Positions 40,500 to 50,436 of a stretch of DNA of 64,000 bases are shown in pieces. The notes under the pieces are model-generated. The model did not search any database and was not told the DNA's origin. It saw nothing but the letters and a program-made list of their open reading frames with translations. Origin of the DNA: Gemmobacter sp. 24YEA27 (GTDB lineage Bacteria > Pseudomonadota > Alphaproteobacteria > Rhodobacterales > Rhodobacteraceae); NCBI RefSeq assembly GCF_030052995.1, contig NZ_JASJPW010000001.1, forward strand, positions 423,501 to 487,500, written 5' to 3'. Position 1 is the first letter of the stretch. The number at the start of each line of letters is the position of its first letter. The translations under genes and the position numbers were made by a program.

Positions 40500-40590
40500 C
40501 ATACCTCGGGGTGCCCGTCACGGGCTGAGATGCGTCATGCGGACCCGTTGAACCTGAACCGGCTCATACCGGCGGAGGGAAGGTGCATCG
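40500..40590 (+). promoter_or_regulatory. TPP riboswitch (THI element)
   Basis: The thiamine pyrophosphate aptamer is recognisable from CTCGGGGTGCC, the CTGAGATG pyrimidine-sensor core, ACCCGTTGAACCTGA, and GCGGAGGGAAGGTGCATCGG-like 3' end. It sits about 45 bases before thiB and should lower thiBPQ expression when TPP is abundant, most likely through access to the AGGAGG ribosome-binding site at 40623. Confidence 0.93.
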
Positions 40591-40634
40591 GATCCCCCCT
40601 TGCGCATCGCCCCCGTCGCAACAGGAGGAATCCC

Positions 40635-41618
40635 ATGCGCCCGATGCGCCCCTTCCTTGCGGCATGTCTCGCTTCCCTGCCCCTGGCAGCAGCGGCCGAG
40701 ACCCCCGTGCTCACCGTCATGACCTATGACAGTTTCACCACCGAATGGGGCCCCGGCCCGGCAGTGGAAAAGGCGTTTGAAGAGGTCTGCGGCTGCGATC
40801 TGCGCTTTATCACCGGCGGCGACGGCGCGGCATTGCTGGCGCGCCTCCAGCTCGAAGGTGCCGCCACCGAGGCGGATGTGGTCCTCGGTCTCGACAACAA
40901 CCTGACTGCCCAGGCGCGCGCGACCGGGCTTTTCGCCCCACATGGCGAAGCGGCCCCGACCGGCCTGCCGGTCGCCTTTGAGGATGATCTCTTCCTGCCA
41001 TGGGACTGGGGCTGGTTTGCCTTTGTCTATGACCGCACCAAAACCGCGATGCCGCCTGAGGATTTCCGCGCCCTGGGTGACAGCGATCTGAAGATCGTGA
41101 TCCAGGATCCGCGCTCATCGACGCCGGGCCTCGGTCTGCTTATGTGGGTCAAAGCCGCTTACGGCGATCGCGCGCCCGAAATCTGGACCGGGCTTTCCGA
41201 CAATATCCTGACCGTGACGCCGGGCTGGTCCGAGGCTTACGGCCTCTTCCTCGAGGGCGAGGCGGATATGGTTCTCTCCTACACCACATCCCCCGCCTAT
41301 CACCGGCTGGCCGAGAAAGACGACAGCAAGGACTGGGCCGAATTTGCCGAGGGCCATTACCTGCAAATCGAGGTCGCGGGCATCCTCGCCTCCTCAAAGC
41401 AGCCCGAACTTGCGAAGGAGTTCATCGCCTTCACCCAGTCGCCGGCCTTCCAGTCGGTGATCCCGGAAACCAACTGGATGTATCCCGCAACCGAGATCGC
41501 GCTGCCCGAAGGGTTCGAGACCCATCGTCCGGCGAAATCCCTGTTGCTGACGGCCGATGAGGCGCTGGAGGCGCGGGGCCCTGCGCTGGCGGAATGGCAA
41601 TCCTCGCTCGGGCAGTAA
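40635..41618 (+). CDS. thiB: Thiamine ABC transporter, periplasmic binding protein
   Basis: ThiB captures thiamine, or its phosphates, in the periplasm. The 327-residue protein has a signal peptide (MRPFLAACLASLPLAAAAE) and motifs of the family such as TVMTYDSF near the N-terminus and NWMYPATEIALPEGF near the C-terminus. The ATG at 40635 has AGGAGG eight bases upstream. The TPP riboswitch just before it supports the function. It overlaps thiP by 25 bases. Confidence 0.93.
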   Translation: MRPMRPFLAACLASLPLAAAAETPVLTVMTYDSFTTEWGPGPAVEKAFEEVCGCDLRFITGGDGAALLARLQLEGAATEADVVLGLDNNLTAQARATGLFAPHGEAAPTGLPVAFEDDLFLPWDWGWFAFVYDRTKTAMPPEDFRALGDSDLKIVIQDPRSSTPGLGLLMWVKAAYGDRAPEIWTGLSDNILTVTPGWSEAYGLFLEGEADMVLSYTTSPAYHRLAEKDDSKDWAEFAEGHYLQIEVAGILASSKQPELAKEFIAFTQSPAFQSVIPETNWMYPATEIALPEGFETHRPAKSLLLTADEALEARGPALAEWQSSLGQ

Positions 41619-43120
41619 GCCTCACCGCCGCGCTCATGGTCACTGCGCCGCTGGCGGCGGTGGCCCTCAGGGCGGGCGGCCTGCGGCTCAGCACGCCCGA
41701 TCTTGCGGCGCTGCGGTTTACCCTCTTGCAGGCCGGGCTATCGGCGCTGATCTCGGTCGCGCTGGCGGTGCCGGTGGCAAAAGCGCTGGCGCGGCGGCGC
41801 TTTCCCTTGCGGGGCCTTCTGATCACCCTGATGGGCGCCCCGTTCCTTCTGCCGGTGATCGTCGCGGTGATCGGGCTGATCACGGTTTTCGGCCGCTCGG
41901 GCTGGGTCAATAGCGGGCTTGCCGCGCTCGGCCTGCCCGGGTTCAGCATTTACGGGCTGCATGGTGTGGTCATCGCGCATGTCTTCCTGAACCTGCCGCT
42001 GGCTGTTCGGATGATCCTGCAGGCCTGGGTCTCGGTGCCGTCAGAGCGCTTCCGCCTTGCGGCCTCGCTGGGTTTTCGCCCGCGCGACATCGCGCGACAT
42101 ATCGAGCGCCCGATGCTGGCCTCAGTCCTGCCCGGCGCGCTGGCGACGGTTTTTGCGATCTGCCTGACCTCTTTCGCCGTGGCGCTGACGCTGGGCGGCG
42201 GCCCGCGTGCCACCACGCTGGAACTCGCGATCTATCAGGCGATCCGGTTCGAATTCGACCTTGGCCATGCGGCGGGACTGTCGCTGACCCAGACCGGGAT
42301 CGGGGCGTTTGCCGCCCTGCTGGCCTGGCGGCTGGCGTCAAGCCCGGGCTTTGGCGCGGGCCTTGACCGGGCGCTGCCCGCGCCCGCGCCCGCGGGCTGG
42401 CGGCGCCTTGCGGATGCGGGCTGGCTTTTGCTGGCGGCAGCGTTCCTGCTGTTGCCGCTGATCGCGCTGATCCTGCGCGGGCTGCCGGGGCTGGCGGAGC
42501 TGCCGCCCAGCCTCTGGGGGGCCTCGCTGCGCTCGGTTCTGGTCGCCCTGATCTCGACGCTGGTGACGGTGGCAGCGGGGCTGACCCTGGCACTTGGCGT
42601 GGCGCGAAGCCGCTCGCGGGGGATGGAGCTGACCGCCGTTTTGCCGCTGGCGGCCTCGGGGCTGGTGCTTGGGACCGGGCTTTTCCTGATCGCGCGGCCC
42701 TTTGCGTCCCCCGCGCAGCTGGCGCTGCCGGTGACGGTGCTGGTCAATGCGGTCATGGCGCTGCCTTTCGTCTACCGGCTTTTGATCACCGATGCCCGCG
42801 CGCTTGAGGCGGATTACGGGCGGCTGGCGGCATCACTGGATCTGCGGGGGGTCGCGCGGTTGCGCTATCTGACCCTGCCCCGGCTGGCGCGGCCTTTGGG
42901 ATTTGCGGCCGGAGTCGCGGCAGCTTTGTCGATGGGGGATCTGGGCGTGATCGCACTTTTCGCCAGCGGCCAGGAGGCGACATTGCCGCTTTTGGTGCAG
43001 CAGCTGATGGGCGCCTACCGGACGGAGGCGGCCGCAGCGGCGGCACTGGTGCTGATCACGCTCAGCTTCGGCCTCTTTTGGATTTTCGATGCGGGAGGGC
43101 GGCATGTTCAGGCTCGATAA
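41594..43120 (+). CDS. thiP: Thiamine ABC transporter, permease
   Basis: ThiP is the membrane channel of the ThiBPQ importer. The 508-residue protein is a fused permease with two homologous halves, about twelve membrane segments, and two EAA-like loops (FRLAASLGFRPRDIARH and YGRLAASLDLRGVARLRY) that contact the ATPase. It overlaps thiB at its start and thiQ at its end. Confidence 0.92.
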   Translation: MAILARAVSLTAALMVTAPLAAVALRAGGLRLSTPDLAALRFTLLQAGLSALISVALAVPVAKALARRRFPLRGLLITLMGAPFLLPVIVAVIGLITVFGRSGWVNSGLAALGLPGFSIYGLHGVVIAHVFLNLPLAVRMILQAWVSVPSERFRLAASLGFRPRDIARHIERPMLASVLPGALATVFAICLTSFAVALTLGGGPRATTLELAIYQAIRFEFDLGHAAGLSLTQTGIGAFAALLAWRLASSPGFGAGLDRALPAPAPAGWRRLADAGWLLLAAAFLLLPLIALILRGLPGLAELPPSLWGASLRSVLVALISTLVTVAAGLTLALGVARSRSRGMELTAVLPLAASGLVLGTGLFLIARPFASPAQLALPVTVLVNAVMALPFVYRLLITDARALEADYGRLAASLDLRGVARLRYLTLPRLARPLGFAAGVAAALSMGDLGVIALFASGQEATLPLLVQQLMGAYRTEAAAAAALVLITLSFGLFWIFDAGGRHVQAR

Positions 43121-43805
43121 CCTGGTTCTGGAGCAGGAAGGCTTTCGGCTGTCCGCGGACTGGCAGGTGGCACCAGGCGCGCGGCTGGCGGTGATCGGGC
43201 CATCCGGCGCAGGGAAAAGCTCGCTTCTGGCGGCGATTGCCGGCTTCTATGCGCCGGCCTCGGGCCGGATCTGGCTTGATGGGCGCGATCTGACCGAACT
43301 GCCCCCGGGGGAACGGCCGCTCTCGATCCTGTTTCAGGATCAGAACCTGTTTCCGCATCTGAGCGTGGCGCAAAATCTCGGGCTCGGGATCCGGCCGGAT
43401 CTGCGTCTGGCACTACCGGATCACGCACGGGTGGCGGAGGCGTTGGAACGAGTCGGGCTGGCGGAGTTTGGCGCGCGCAAACCGGCGCAGCTTTCGGGCG
43501 GTCAGGCGAGCCGGGCGGCGCTGGCGCGGGTGCTTCTTCGCGCGCGACCGCTTCTCTTGCTGGACGAGCCCTTTGCGGCGCTTGGACCGGCTTTGAAGGG
43601 AGAGATGCTGGCCTTGCTGGCCGAGGTTGCCGGCGAGACCGGTGCCACCGTGCTGATGGTCACGCATGAGCCCCGCGACGCGCTGGATTTTGCCGGGCAG
43701 ACGGTGCTTGTCGCGGATGGCGTGGCGGCGGCGCCGGTTGCGACGGGGCCCTTGCTGGCCGATCCGCCGCCAGCGCTGGCGGCCTATCTTGGATTTAAGA
43801 GGTAA
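43104..43805 (+). CDS. thiQ: Thiamine ABC transporter, ATP-binding protein
   Basis: ThiQ powers thiamine import. The 233-residue ATPase has Walker A GPSGAGKSS, Q-loop FQDQNLFPHL, the signature LSGGQASRAALARV and Walker B LLLLDEPFAAL. The ATG at 43104 follows a GGGAGG sequence inside the end of thiP, giving a 17-base overlap and translational coupling. Confidence 0.93.
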   Translation: MFRLDNLVLEQEGFRLSADWQVAPGARLAVIGPSGAGKSSLLAAIAGFYAPASGRIWLDGRDLTELPPGERPLSILFQDQNLFPHLSVAQNLGLGIRPDLRLALPDHARVAEALERVGLAEFGARKPAQLSGGQASRAALARVLLRARPLLLLDEPFAALGPALKGEMLALLAEVAGETGATVLMVTHEPRDALDFAGQTVLVADGVAAAPVATGPLLADPPPALAAYLGFKR

Positions 43806-43810
43806 AAGGA

Positions 43811-43837
43811 AAAGCCCCGCCGGAGGGGCGGGGCTTT
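43811..43837. terminator. Rho-independent terminator between thiQ and petC
   Basis: AAAGCCCCGCC and GGCGGGGCTTT form a hairpin with a five-base loop between convergent genes. A-run and T-run flanks allow it to act in both directions. Confidence 0.85.
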
Positions 43838-43868
43838 GTACCTGGTCTTTTCGGAATCACGCCTGATC

Positions 43869-44660
43869 TCAGGCCGTGAATTCCTTGCCTTTAACCCGCG
43901 CCCAGATCTTCTTGTTGGTCAGATAGAGGAGCACCGACAGAAGGATCAGGAAAGTCACAGCGACGAAGCCCGCTTTCTTGCGGTCCATCATCTTGGGCTC
44001 TGCCGACCACATCAGATAGGCCGAAACATCCATCGACATCGCGTCGATGCTTGCGGGGCTGCCATCTTCAAAAGTGATCTGATCTTCGGTCAGCGGCGGC
44101 GGCATGGCGATCCAGCCGCCGGGGAAGGCGTGGTTTTCGTAGAAAGTGGTGCCGGCTTCTTCCTTGGTCTCGCCGGTATAGCCGGTGAGGATCGCATGGA
44201 TATATTCCGGGCCGCCGATGCCGCGCAGCAGCTGGTTGATCCCGGTGCCTTCCGGCCCGTGGAACCCCGCGCGGGCCTTGGCCATCAGCGAGAGATCCGG
44301 CCCCATACCTTCGCCCGAACGCGCGGGGAAGTTGTCGGTCCATTCGCGCGGACGGGTGGTGCCATCGGGCAGGTCGATCTCTTCGAGACCGGCCGCATAG
44401 GCGCGGACCTGATCGGCCGGCAGATGCGGGCCGCCGTCATCCGCGAGGCTGCGGATCGGGACGAATTTCGCCCCGTGGCAGGCCGAGCAGACTTCGGTGA
44501 AGACCTGGAGACCGCGCTGCAGCTGCAACTGGTCATAGGTGCCGAACGGGCCTTCAAACGAGAAGTCCACATCCTCGATATGGCCGGCATCGCCAGCTGC
44601 CAGCGCTGCGCCCGTCAGGGCGAGCGAGGTGGCTGCAGAAAGAATGATCTTGCGGAACAT
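43869..44660 (-). CDS. petC: Ubiquinol-cytochrome c reductase, cytochrome c1
   Basis: Cytochrome c1 passes electrons from the Rieske centre to soluble cytochrome c. The 263-residue precursor has a signal peptide, the haem c attachment site VCSACHG, the Met ligand region in the second half, and one C-terminal membrane anchor ([13 protein letters not shown]) near residues 235-255. It lies 20 bases after petB in the petABC operon. Confidence 0.94.
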   Translation of the reverse strand: MFRKIILSAATSLALTGAALAAGDAGHIEDVDFSFEGPFGTYDQLQLQRGLQVFTEVCSACHGAKFVPIRSLADDGGPHLPADQVRAYAAGLEEIDLPDGTTRPREWTDNFPARSGEGMGPDLSLMAKARAGFHGPEGTGINQLLRGIGGPEYIHAILTGYTGETKEEAGTTFYENHAFPGGWIAMPPPLTEDQITFEDGSPASIDAMSMDVSAYLMWSAEPKMMDRKKAGFVAVTFLILLSVLLYLTNKKIWARVKGKEFTA

Positions 44661-44680
44661 TTTGCGTCAGATCCTTTTCT

Positions 44681-45994
44681 TCACTCAGCCGCGTGCGGGT
44701 AGTGGGATTTGAAGTCTTCCTCGATCGTCGCCGGTTGCGGCAGCGGCTTTTCGATGATGCCAAGCAGCGGCAGGATCACGAGGAAATAGGCGAACCAATA
44801 GGCCGCACCGATCAGCGAGATCGTGGCATAGGGTTCTTCTGCGGGCATAGCACCGGCCCACATCAGCACCACGAAGTCGACGGCCAGCAGCGCGAACCAC
44901 CATTTGAACATCGGACGATAGCGCCCCGAACGCACCGAGGAGGTGTCGAGCCAGGGAACAATCGCCATGACCGCGATCGCGCCGAACATCGCGAGCACGC
45001 CGAAGAATTTGGCGTCGACGATGCCGAAGGTCACCCATTCCGCCGCAATCACGATCCAGACATCGGCGGTGAAAGCCCGCAGGATCGCGTAGAAGGGCAG
45101 GAAGTACCATTCCGGCACGATATGGGCAGGCGTGGAGAGCGGGTTGGCCTCGACATAGTTGTCGGGGTGGCCAAGGAAGTTCGGCATGAAGCCGACAATC
45201 GCGAAGAACACCACCAGGATCACGGCCAGCGCGAAAAGGTCCTTGATGACGTAATAGGGCCAGAACGGAACCGTGTCTTTCTCGGCATTGGCCTTGCTGT
45301 CGCGGCGGACCTCAACACCCGTGGGGTTGTTGTTGCCGGTGTGGTGGAAGGCCCAAATGTGAAGGATCACGAGGCCTGCAATCACGAAGGGCAGCAGGTA
45401 ATGCAGCGAGAAGAAGCGGTTCAGCGTCGGGTTGTCGACCGCCGGGCCGCCAAGAAGCAGCGTCTGGATCGGCTCGCCGATGCCCGGGATCGCGCCGAAG
45501 AGGCCGGTGATCACGGTGGCGCCCCAGAAGGACATCTGGCCCCAGGGCAGAACATAGCCCATGAATGCCGTGCCCATCATCATGAGATAGATCAGCATCC
45601 CGATGATCCAGGTCACTTCGCGCGGAGCTTTGTAGCTGCCGTAATAGAGGCCGCGGAAGATGTGCAGATAGACGGCGAAGAAGAACAGCGAGGCGCCGTT
45701 CGCGTGCAGATAGCGGATCATATGCCCGCCATTCACGTCGCGCATGATGCGCTCGACCGATGAGAAGGCGAGGCTGACATGCGGCGTGTAATGCATCGCA
45801 AGGATGATGCCGGTCACAATCTGCAGCGCCAGACAGAATGCGAGGACAATGCCCCAGATCCACATCCAGTTCAGGTTTTTCGGGGTAGGCACCATCAGCG
45901 TGTCATAGACCAGGCCAACGATCGGCAGCCGCTTGTGCAGCCACTTCTCGGGGGCGGTCTTCGGTTCGTAATGGTCGTGCGGAATACCGGCCAT
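44681..45994 (-). CDS. petB: Ubiquinol-cytochrome c reductase, cytochrome b
   Basis: Cytochrome b holds both quinone sites and the two b haems of the bc1 complex. The 437-residue protein begins [18 protein letters not shown], has about eight membrane helices with paired His ligands ([12 protein letters not shown] and [11 protein letters not shown]), and the [14 protein letters not shown] quinol-oxidation motif. Because petA is frameshifted, petA and petB form one continuous frame here; the ATG at 45994 with GGAACG upstream is the true petB start. Confidence 0.94.
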   Translation of the reverse strand: MAGIPHDHYEPKTAPEKWLHKRLPIVGLVYDTLMVPTPKNLNWMWIWGIVLAFCLALQIVTGIILAMHYTPHVSLAFSSVERIMRDVNGGHMIRYLHANGASLFFFAVYLHIFRGLYYGSYKAPREVTWIIGMLIYLMMMGTAFMGYVLPWGQMSFWGATVITGLFGAIPGIGEPIQTLLLGGPAVDNPTLNRFFSLHYLLPFVIAGLVILHIWAFHHTGNNNPTGVEVRRDSKANAEKDTVPFWPYYVIKDLFALAVILVVFFAIVGFMPNFLGHPDNYVEANPLSTPAHIVPEWYFLPFYAILRAFTADVWIVIAAEWVTFGIVDAKFFGVLAMFGAIAVMAIVPWLDTSSVRSGRYRPMFKWWFALLAVDFVVLMWAGAMPAEEPYATISLIGAAYWFAYFLVILPLLGIIEKPLPQPATIEEDFKSHYPHAAE

Positions 45995-46004
45995 GTTGCG
46001 TTCC

Positions 46005-46570
46005 TCAGCCCAGCAGGATCGTGGTTTCGTCGGTGAACTGAGCCACCGGCACTTCGAGGTTCCGGGGGCCGGACCTTTGCGGATACGGCCAGCCGTATCA
46101 TAGTGAGACCCGTGGCACGGGCAGAACCAGCCACCGAATTCACCGGCGCCATTGCCCAGAGGCACACAGCCCAGATGGGTGCAGACGCCCATCATCACCA
46201 GCCATTCGCCGGCTTCGTCCAGCGAGCGGTTCTGGTCCGAGGCATCGGTGCCCGGCTTGTTCTTGTTCTCGGAATTGCGGTCAATGAGCGAAGCATCATC
46301 GCCGGAAACGGCGCGGGCCGCTTCGATTTCTTCGGCGGTGCGACGACGAATGAAAACGGGCTTACCGCGCCATTTCACCGTCAGCTGCGAGCCAACGGCC
46401 ACATTCGTCACATCGACGTAGATCGAGGCGAGCGCACGCGTATCGGCCGAGGGGTTCATCTGGTTGACGAGCGGCCAAGCGGCGGCTCCGGCCGCAACTG
46501 CTCCGGCGCCGGCAGTGGCGTAATACAGGAAGTCGCGGCGGCTGCCTGCGTGATCATCTGCTTGGGACAC
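46005..46570 (-). CDS. petA: Rieske iron-sulfur subunit (frameshifted as sequenced)
   Basis: The Rieske subunit moves an electron from quinol to cytochrome c1. It has an N-terminal twin-arginine-like [16 protein letters not shown] anchor and the 2Fe-2S ligands CTHLGC and CPCHGSH. After GRIRKGPAP the frame breaks in the run at 46064-46068; one extra C gives [20 protein letters not shown] and a stop at 46005, a protein of about 188 residues. A GTG start at 46570 with a purine-rich ribosome-binding site is used. Sequence error is likely. Confidence 0.9.
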
Positions 46571-46763
46571 GAGTTCCTCTCCCTGGCATGGCCGCGCGCG
46601 GCCAGATATTTGTGCGGGGGCAGACGGATTCCCGGCTGCCCTGACGGGCGCGGTTGTAAACAAGCCGTGATAGATCGTCCAGCGAACAATCCGACGCAAT
46701 CGCCATCAAATTCAAGGATAAAGGCGATTGATGCGAACATGCCGCAGGCGCTGTGGCCCGCAG

Positions 46764-47417
46764 CTATCCCTTCGGGACGGTTTCCAGCATCGACGGACGT
46801 GCCGCAAATCCGGCCTCCCAGGCCGCGAGCCCGGGTCGTCCGGCCCGCCAGTCCCGCGCGCCAAGGCGGAAATCGACATAGCCAAGGGCCACGCCAAGCG
46901 CGATCTGCCCCGCCGTCAGCACGCCCTGCAGATCCGAAAGGCGCGCAGCCTCGACCAGATCCAGAGCCCTGGCGATTTTGGCCCATTGCCCTTCGATCCA
47001 GGGGGTAAAACGGTTTTCGTCGGGGCGCAGCCGCGCCTCATAGACCATCAGCAGCGCGGCATCGAGAACGCCATCGGCCAGCGCCTCCAGCGTCAGCACC
47101 GGCCAGAGCGCTTCGCCCTCCGGGTAGAAGCCACTTCCGGCATAAGCATCGAGCCAGCGCGTGATCACACGGCTGTCAAACAGCGCCTCGCCCGAAGGCG
47201 TCACCAGTGCCGGCACCTTACCCAGCGGGTTGACCGCCGCCACCGCCGGCAAGCCCGAATCTACCGGAGTGGCTGACGCCTGGATCATCGCAATCGGCCC
47301 CAGCCCGGCCTCGATCGCCATGACCTGCACCTTGCGCACATAGGGCGAGGTCGGCCCGCCATAAAGCTGAAGCCCCGCGCCCGTTTTGCCTTCGGGCCCC
47401 GCTTTTCCGTCAGTCAC
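46764..47417 (-). CDS. Glutathione S-transferase family protein
   Basis: A 217-residue protein with an N-terminal thioredoxin-like domain starting LQLYGGPTSPYVRKVQV, where TSPYVRKV is the glutathione-binding region, and VPALVTPSGEALFDSRVI with the conserved Ser. The C-terminal part is all helical. The GTG start at 47417 overlaps the upstream gene's stop (GTGA). The substrate is unknown. Confidence 0.82.
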   Translation of the reverse strand: MTDGKAGPEGKTGAGLQLYGGPTSPYVRKVQVMAIEAGLGPIAMIQASATPVDSGLPAVAAVNPLGKVPALVTPSGEALFDSRVITRWLDAYAGSGFYPEGEALWPVLTLEALADGVLDAALLMVYEARLRPDENRFTPWIEGQWAKIARALDLVEAARLSDLQGVLTAGQIALGVALGYVDFRLGARDWRAGRPGLAAWEAGFAARPSMLETVPKG

Positions 47418-47716
47418 TGCCGTCGCTCCCTGAACCGCAGCCTCGCGATAAGGCCTGCGTCGATTTCCCATTCCCGGCCGCGAAAGCCGATGATCCGCTT
47501 CAGCCGCAGGCTGGCATTTTGCTGCCGCGCCTCCGGAGCAGCGCCGCTCGCCGTTTTGTGCAGCAAGAGACCTTCGCCAAGATCATCCAGCGCATCCTCG
47601 GCGCGCTGATCGCGCCGCCCCTCGCCGGCCCTTGGGGTCACCCATCTCACAAAGCCATAGCCCGCCACAGCGGCCAGACCGATTCGCAACGCCAGCGGAA
47701 CAAAAGGCAGGGGCAT
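47414..47716 (-). CDS. Conserved-looking small protein, one membrane segment
   Basis: A 100-residue protein with a hydrophobic N-terminus (MPLPFVPLALRIGLAAVAGYGFV) followed by a basic, charged soluble part ending in RFRERRQ. I do not recognise the family. The ATG at 47716 has GGAG six bases upstream. It is translationally coupled to the glutathione transferase gene. Confidence 0.6.
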   Translation of the reverse strand: MPLPFVPLALRIGLAAVAGYGFVRWVTPRAGEGRRDQRAEDALDDLGEGLLLHKTASGAAPEARQQNASLRLKRIIGFRGREWEIDAGLIARLRFRERRQ

Positions 47717-47821
47717 GGCAATCTCCACCAGAGGGACAGGTGCCGGGTATCATCACCGGCCAGACTGGTGCGGGCGATTCGCAGTGTCAACCGCAGCGGC
47801 AGTCAGATGCGCCGGAAATGG

Positions 47822-47851
47822 AAAAGGCCGCTCCGGTTTCCCGAAGCGGCC
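47822..47851 (-). terminator. Rho-independent terminator of rpmJ
   Basis: On the minus strand, GGCCGCTTCGG and CCGGAGCGGCC arms with a GAAA loop are followed by TTTT, 27 bases after the rpmJ stop. Confidence 0.85.
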
Positions 47852-47877
47852 CTGTATCCGTCAGCTGGTAGCTGCAC

Positions 47878-48003
47878 TCAGCCCTGGCGGGCTTTGTAGC
47901 GACGCTGCGTCTTATTGATCACATAGACCCGGCCCTTGCGGCGCACGACCTGGCAATCGCGGTGACGCGTCTTCAGCGAGCGGAGCGAATTGGCAACCTT
48001 CAT
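47878..48003 (-). CDS. rpmJ: 50S ribosomal protein L36
   Basis: A 41-residue basic ribosomal protein, [18 protein letters not shown] to YKARQG, of the longer L36 form without the full four-Cys zinc site. AGGAGACAGCC precedes the ATG. It stands alone between a terminator and tRNA-Val, as is usual in Rhodobacteraceae. Confidence 0.95.
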   Translation of the reverse strand: MKVANSLRSLKTRHRDCQVVRRKGRVYVINKTQRRYKARQG

Positions 48004-48080
48004 GGCTGTCTCCTGTCCTTCGCGGCGCATCACGCGCCTGATTAACCCGTGCCCCGGGTATGACCCCAAAAGCGATGAAA

Positions 48081-48155
48081 TGGTGGGCGGTACTGGGATC
48101 GAACCAGTGGCCACTACGATGTCAACGTAGTGCTCTACCGCTGAGCTAACCGCCC
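48081..48155 (-). tRNA. tRNA-Val (GAC)
   Basis: A 75-nt cloverleaf on the minus strand: acceptor GGGCGGT/ACCGCCC, D-arm GCTC...GAGC, anticodon stem CTACG/CGTAG with loop TTGACAT (anticodon GAC), T-arm with GGTTCGATCC, and an encoded CCA. Confidence 0.96.
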
Positions 48156-48398
48156 ACTCTGACCTACACTCTGCCCGCGCTTCTCGGATCTGGCCATCAA
48201 GGCAAAACCATTAAGGCGCGGCTGACCGCGTCGGCGTGGAGGGGTCTATACTCAACCCATATCCTGGCCGCAAGGGGTTTCGGAACGAAGAATTATGACG
48301 TTATATCGCAGGATACCGCCAGGAAGAGGAAATCCCGCCCTGATTTTCAGCCGGGACTTCTGCCGCGCCAGCCCGTCCCTGCTTGTACCGAGGCCATT

Positions 48399-49294
48399 TT
48401 GCAAGGAATCACCTCCTCCGACGCGTATATGCTGCACCGGCCCGGGCAACAGACCTGCCCGGTCGTTTTTTCCTCGCCGCATTCCGGGCGCGCCTATCCG
48501 CCGGATTTTCTGCAGGGCAGCGCGCTGGACAGCCATGCCATCCGCTCTTCCGAGGATGCGTTCATCGATCAGCTGTTCGGCGCCGCCCCCGCGCTTGGTG
48601 CGCCCCTGCTTGCCGCCAGGGCACCGCGCGCCTTTGTCGATCTTAACCGGGGCCCGGATGAGCTGGACCCGGCGGTGATCGAAGGGGTGGAGCGACCGGC
48701 ACATAATCCGCGCATCTCTTCGGGGCTCGGGGTGATTCCCCGCGTGGTCGCAGGCGGGCGGCACATCTATCGCGGCAAAATGGCCCGCCCTGAGGCGGAA
48801 GCGCGACTGCAAAGCTTCTGGCATCCCTGGCATGATGCGCTGCGCGGGCTGATCGAAGAAACCCGCGAGACATTTGGCAAGGCGGTGCTGTTTGACTGCC
48901 ACTCGATGCCACATGAGGCGGCAGATCTGCAATCGCGGGGTGGCCAGCCCGGGCCACAAATCGTTCTGGGGATCGCTTCGGCGCCAGTGCGGGCCGGGAT
49001 GTGGTCGATCAGATCGCCGGCGCTTTCGAAGCGGCCGGTCTGCGCGTCAGCCGCAATATGCCCTTTGCCGGCGCCTATATCACCCAGGCCTATGGCCGGC
49101 CCTCGCGCAATGTTCACGCCGTCCAGATCGAGATCGACCGCCAGCTTTACATGGATGAAGCACGAATCGAGCCGCATGGGGGGTTCGAAGGGTTTCGCCA
49201 GCTGATCACCGGGGTCATTGCCGAGGTGACCGGGGCCGATATCCACGCCGCCGGGCTGATGACCGGCAGCCGGCCCCCGCTCGCGGCGGAATAA
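48399..49294 (+). CDS. N-formylglutamate amidohydrolase family protein (frameshifted as sequenced)
   Basis: The family hydrolyses N-formylglutamate or related amides, often in histidine breakdown. FSSPHSGRAYP, LFDCHSMPHE and (after the break) GAYITQAYGRPSRNVHAVQIEI are its blocks. The frame breaks in the GGGG run at 48968-48971; one extra G gives VLGDRFGASAGRDVVDQIAGAFEAAG-like sequence and about 298 residues. The start is uncertain: TTG at 48399 has GAGG upstream, ATG at 48429 has none. No hut genes are adjacent. Confidence 0.8.
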
Positions 49295-49399
49295 GCGCGC
49301 GGGGTGCAGCGGGCAGAGAAGGGCTCAGTCCTCTCCCGCCCGCCATACCTGTCGCGCTGCCCGTCGCTGAACGGGCAATACAAGCGCCGGAAGTCCGGC

Positions 49400-49717
49400 T
49401 CAGATCAGCAGGTCAGATTCGCTTTTGCCCGAAGCCAGCGCCTCGGCATACCAGCGCGGCTTGCGGCCACGACCGGACCAGGTGTCCGCCGGATTGGCCG
49501 GATTGGCATATTTGGCGCCAACCAGCGCCCGCTTGCGCGGAGCCGCCGTCCCGGTCAGTTCCGCCAGCGACGCAAAACCGAGCTCGCGCGCGGTTTCGTC
49601 CAGCTTTGCCAGCGCTTCTTTCTTGCGACGATCCTCAAAAGTCGAAATGGCTTTGCCGACTTTCGCCTGCAGCGATTTCAGATCTTTCAGATCAAGGGAA
49701 TTGAGATCGAGTTCCAT
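49400..49717 (-). CDS. hvrA: H-NS family nucleoid regulator HvrA
   Basis: A 105-residue protein with an N-terminal coiled coil for dimerisation and the C-terminal H-NS DNA-binding block PADTWSGRGRKPRWY. In Rhodobacter, HvrA modulates photosynthesis and nitrogen genes and is encoded next to regA, as here. It lies 67 bases downstream of regA on the same strand. Confidence 0.9.
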   Translation of the reverse strand: MELDLNSLDLKDLKSLQAKVGKAISTFEDRRKKEALAKLDETARELGFASLAELTGTAAPRKRALVGAKYANPANPADTWSGRGRKPRWYAEALASGKSESDLLI

Positions 49718-49784
49718 TCAGTGCTCCTGATACTCATCATGAGCCTTCCCTATTGCAAATAAATGCGGGCCGCAATTAAAGCCT

Positions 49785-50339
49785 TCAGCGTGGGCTGCGT
49801 TTTGCAAGAATCCGCTGCAAAGTACGGCGATGCATGTTCAGCCTGCGTGCCGTTTCGGAAACATTACGGTCACACATTTCGTAAACGCGCTGGATATGTT
49901 CCCAGCGAACCCGGTCCGCCGACATCGGATTTTCCGGCGGCGGCGGCAAAGCCTCGCCTTTGGCCAGAAGCGCATTTGTGACATCATCCGCATCAGCCGG
50001 TTTCGACAGGTAGTCCAGCGCGCCGATTTTCACCGCCGCAACCGCCGTCGCAATCGCACCATATCCGGTCAGCACCACGATCCGGCAATCGGGCCGCTTT
50101 TCACGCAGCGTCTCCACCACATCGAGCCCATTGCCATCCTCAAGCCGCAGATCAACCACCGCATAGGCCGGCGGGCGGGTCTGGGCGATCTGCCGGCCCA
50201 CCGCCACGCTTTCTGCCGTCTCGGGCTGGAAGCCACGCTTTTCCATTGCCCTGGCAAGGCGTTTGACGAAAAGCTCGTCATCATCGACCAGCAAAAGGGT
50301 CCGATCCGGCCCCAGCTCGGCATGCAGATCTCCGGACAT
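49785..50339 (-). CDS. regA: Redox response regulator RegA/PrrA
   Basis: A 184-residue regulator. The receiver has VDDDELFVKRL, phospho-acceptor Asp in VVDLRLEDG, and Lys in YLSKPADADD; a short Pro linker PPPPENP joins the Fis-like helix-turn-helix NVSETARRLNMHRRTLQRIL, which is nearly invariant in this family. RegA activates photosynthesis, nitrogen- and carbon-fixation and respiratory genes when RegB is active at low oxygen. Confidence 0.96.
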   Translation of the reverse strand: MSGDLHAELGPDRTLLLVDDDELFVKRLARAMEKRGFQPETAESVAVGRQIAQTRPPAYAVVDLRLEDGNGLDVVETLREKRPDCRIVVLTGYGAIATAVAAVKIGALDYLSKPADADDVTNALLAKGEALPPPPENPMSADRVRWEHIQRVYEMCDRNVSETARRLNMHRRTLQRILAKRSPR

Positions 50340-50436
50340 TCGCTATCTCTCCTGACGGGTGCCTGACCCGAATGCCAGACCCGGAGAGGCTTCCCCGGTC
50401 TGGCAGAATTTACGGTCCTGGACGGCCGGGGTCAAT

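Noticed and set aside
44681..46699. A genuine Rieske-cytochrome b fusion protein
   Set aside because: The linker is out-of-frame petA; restoring one C gives the normal petA end and separate petB start.
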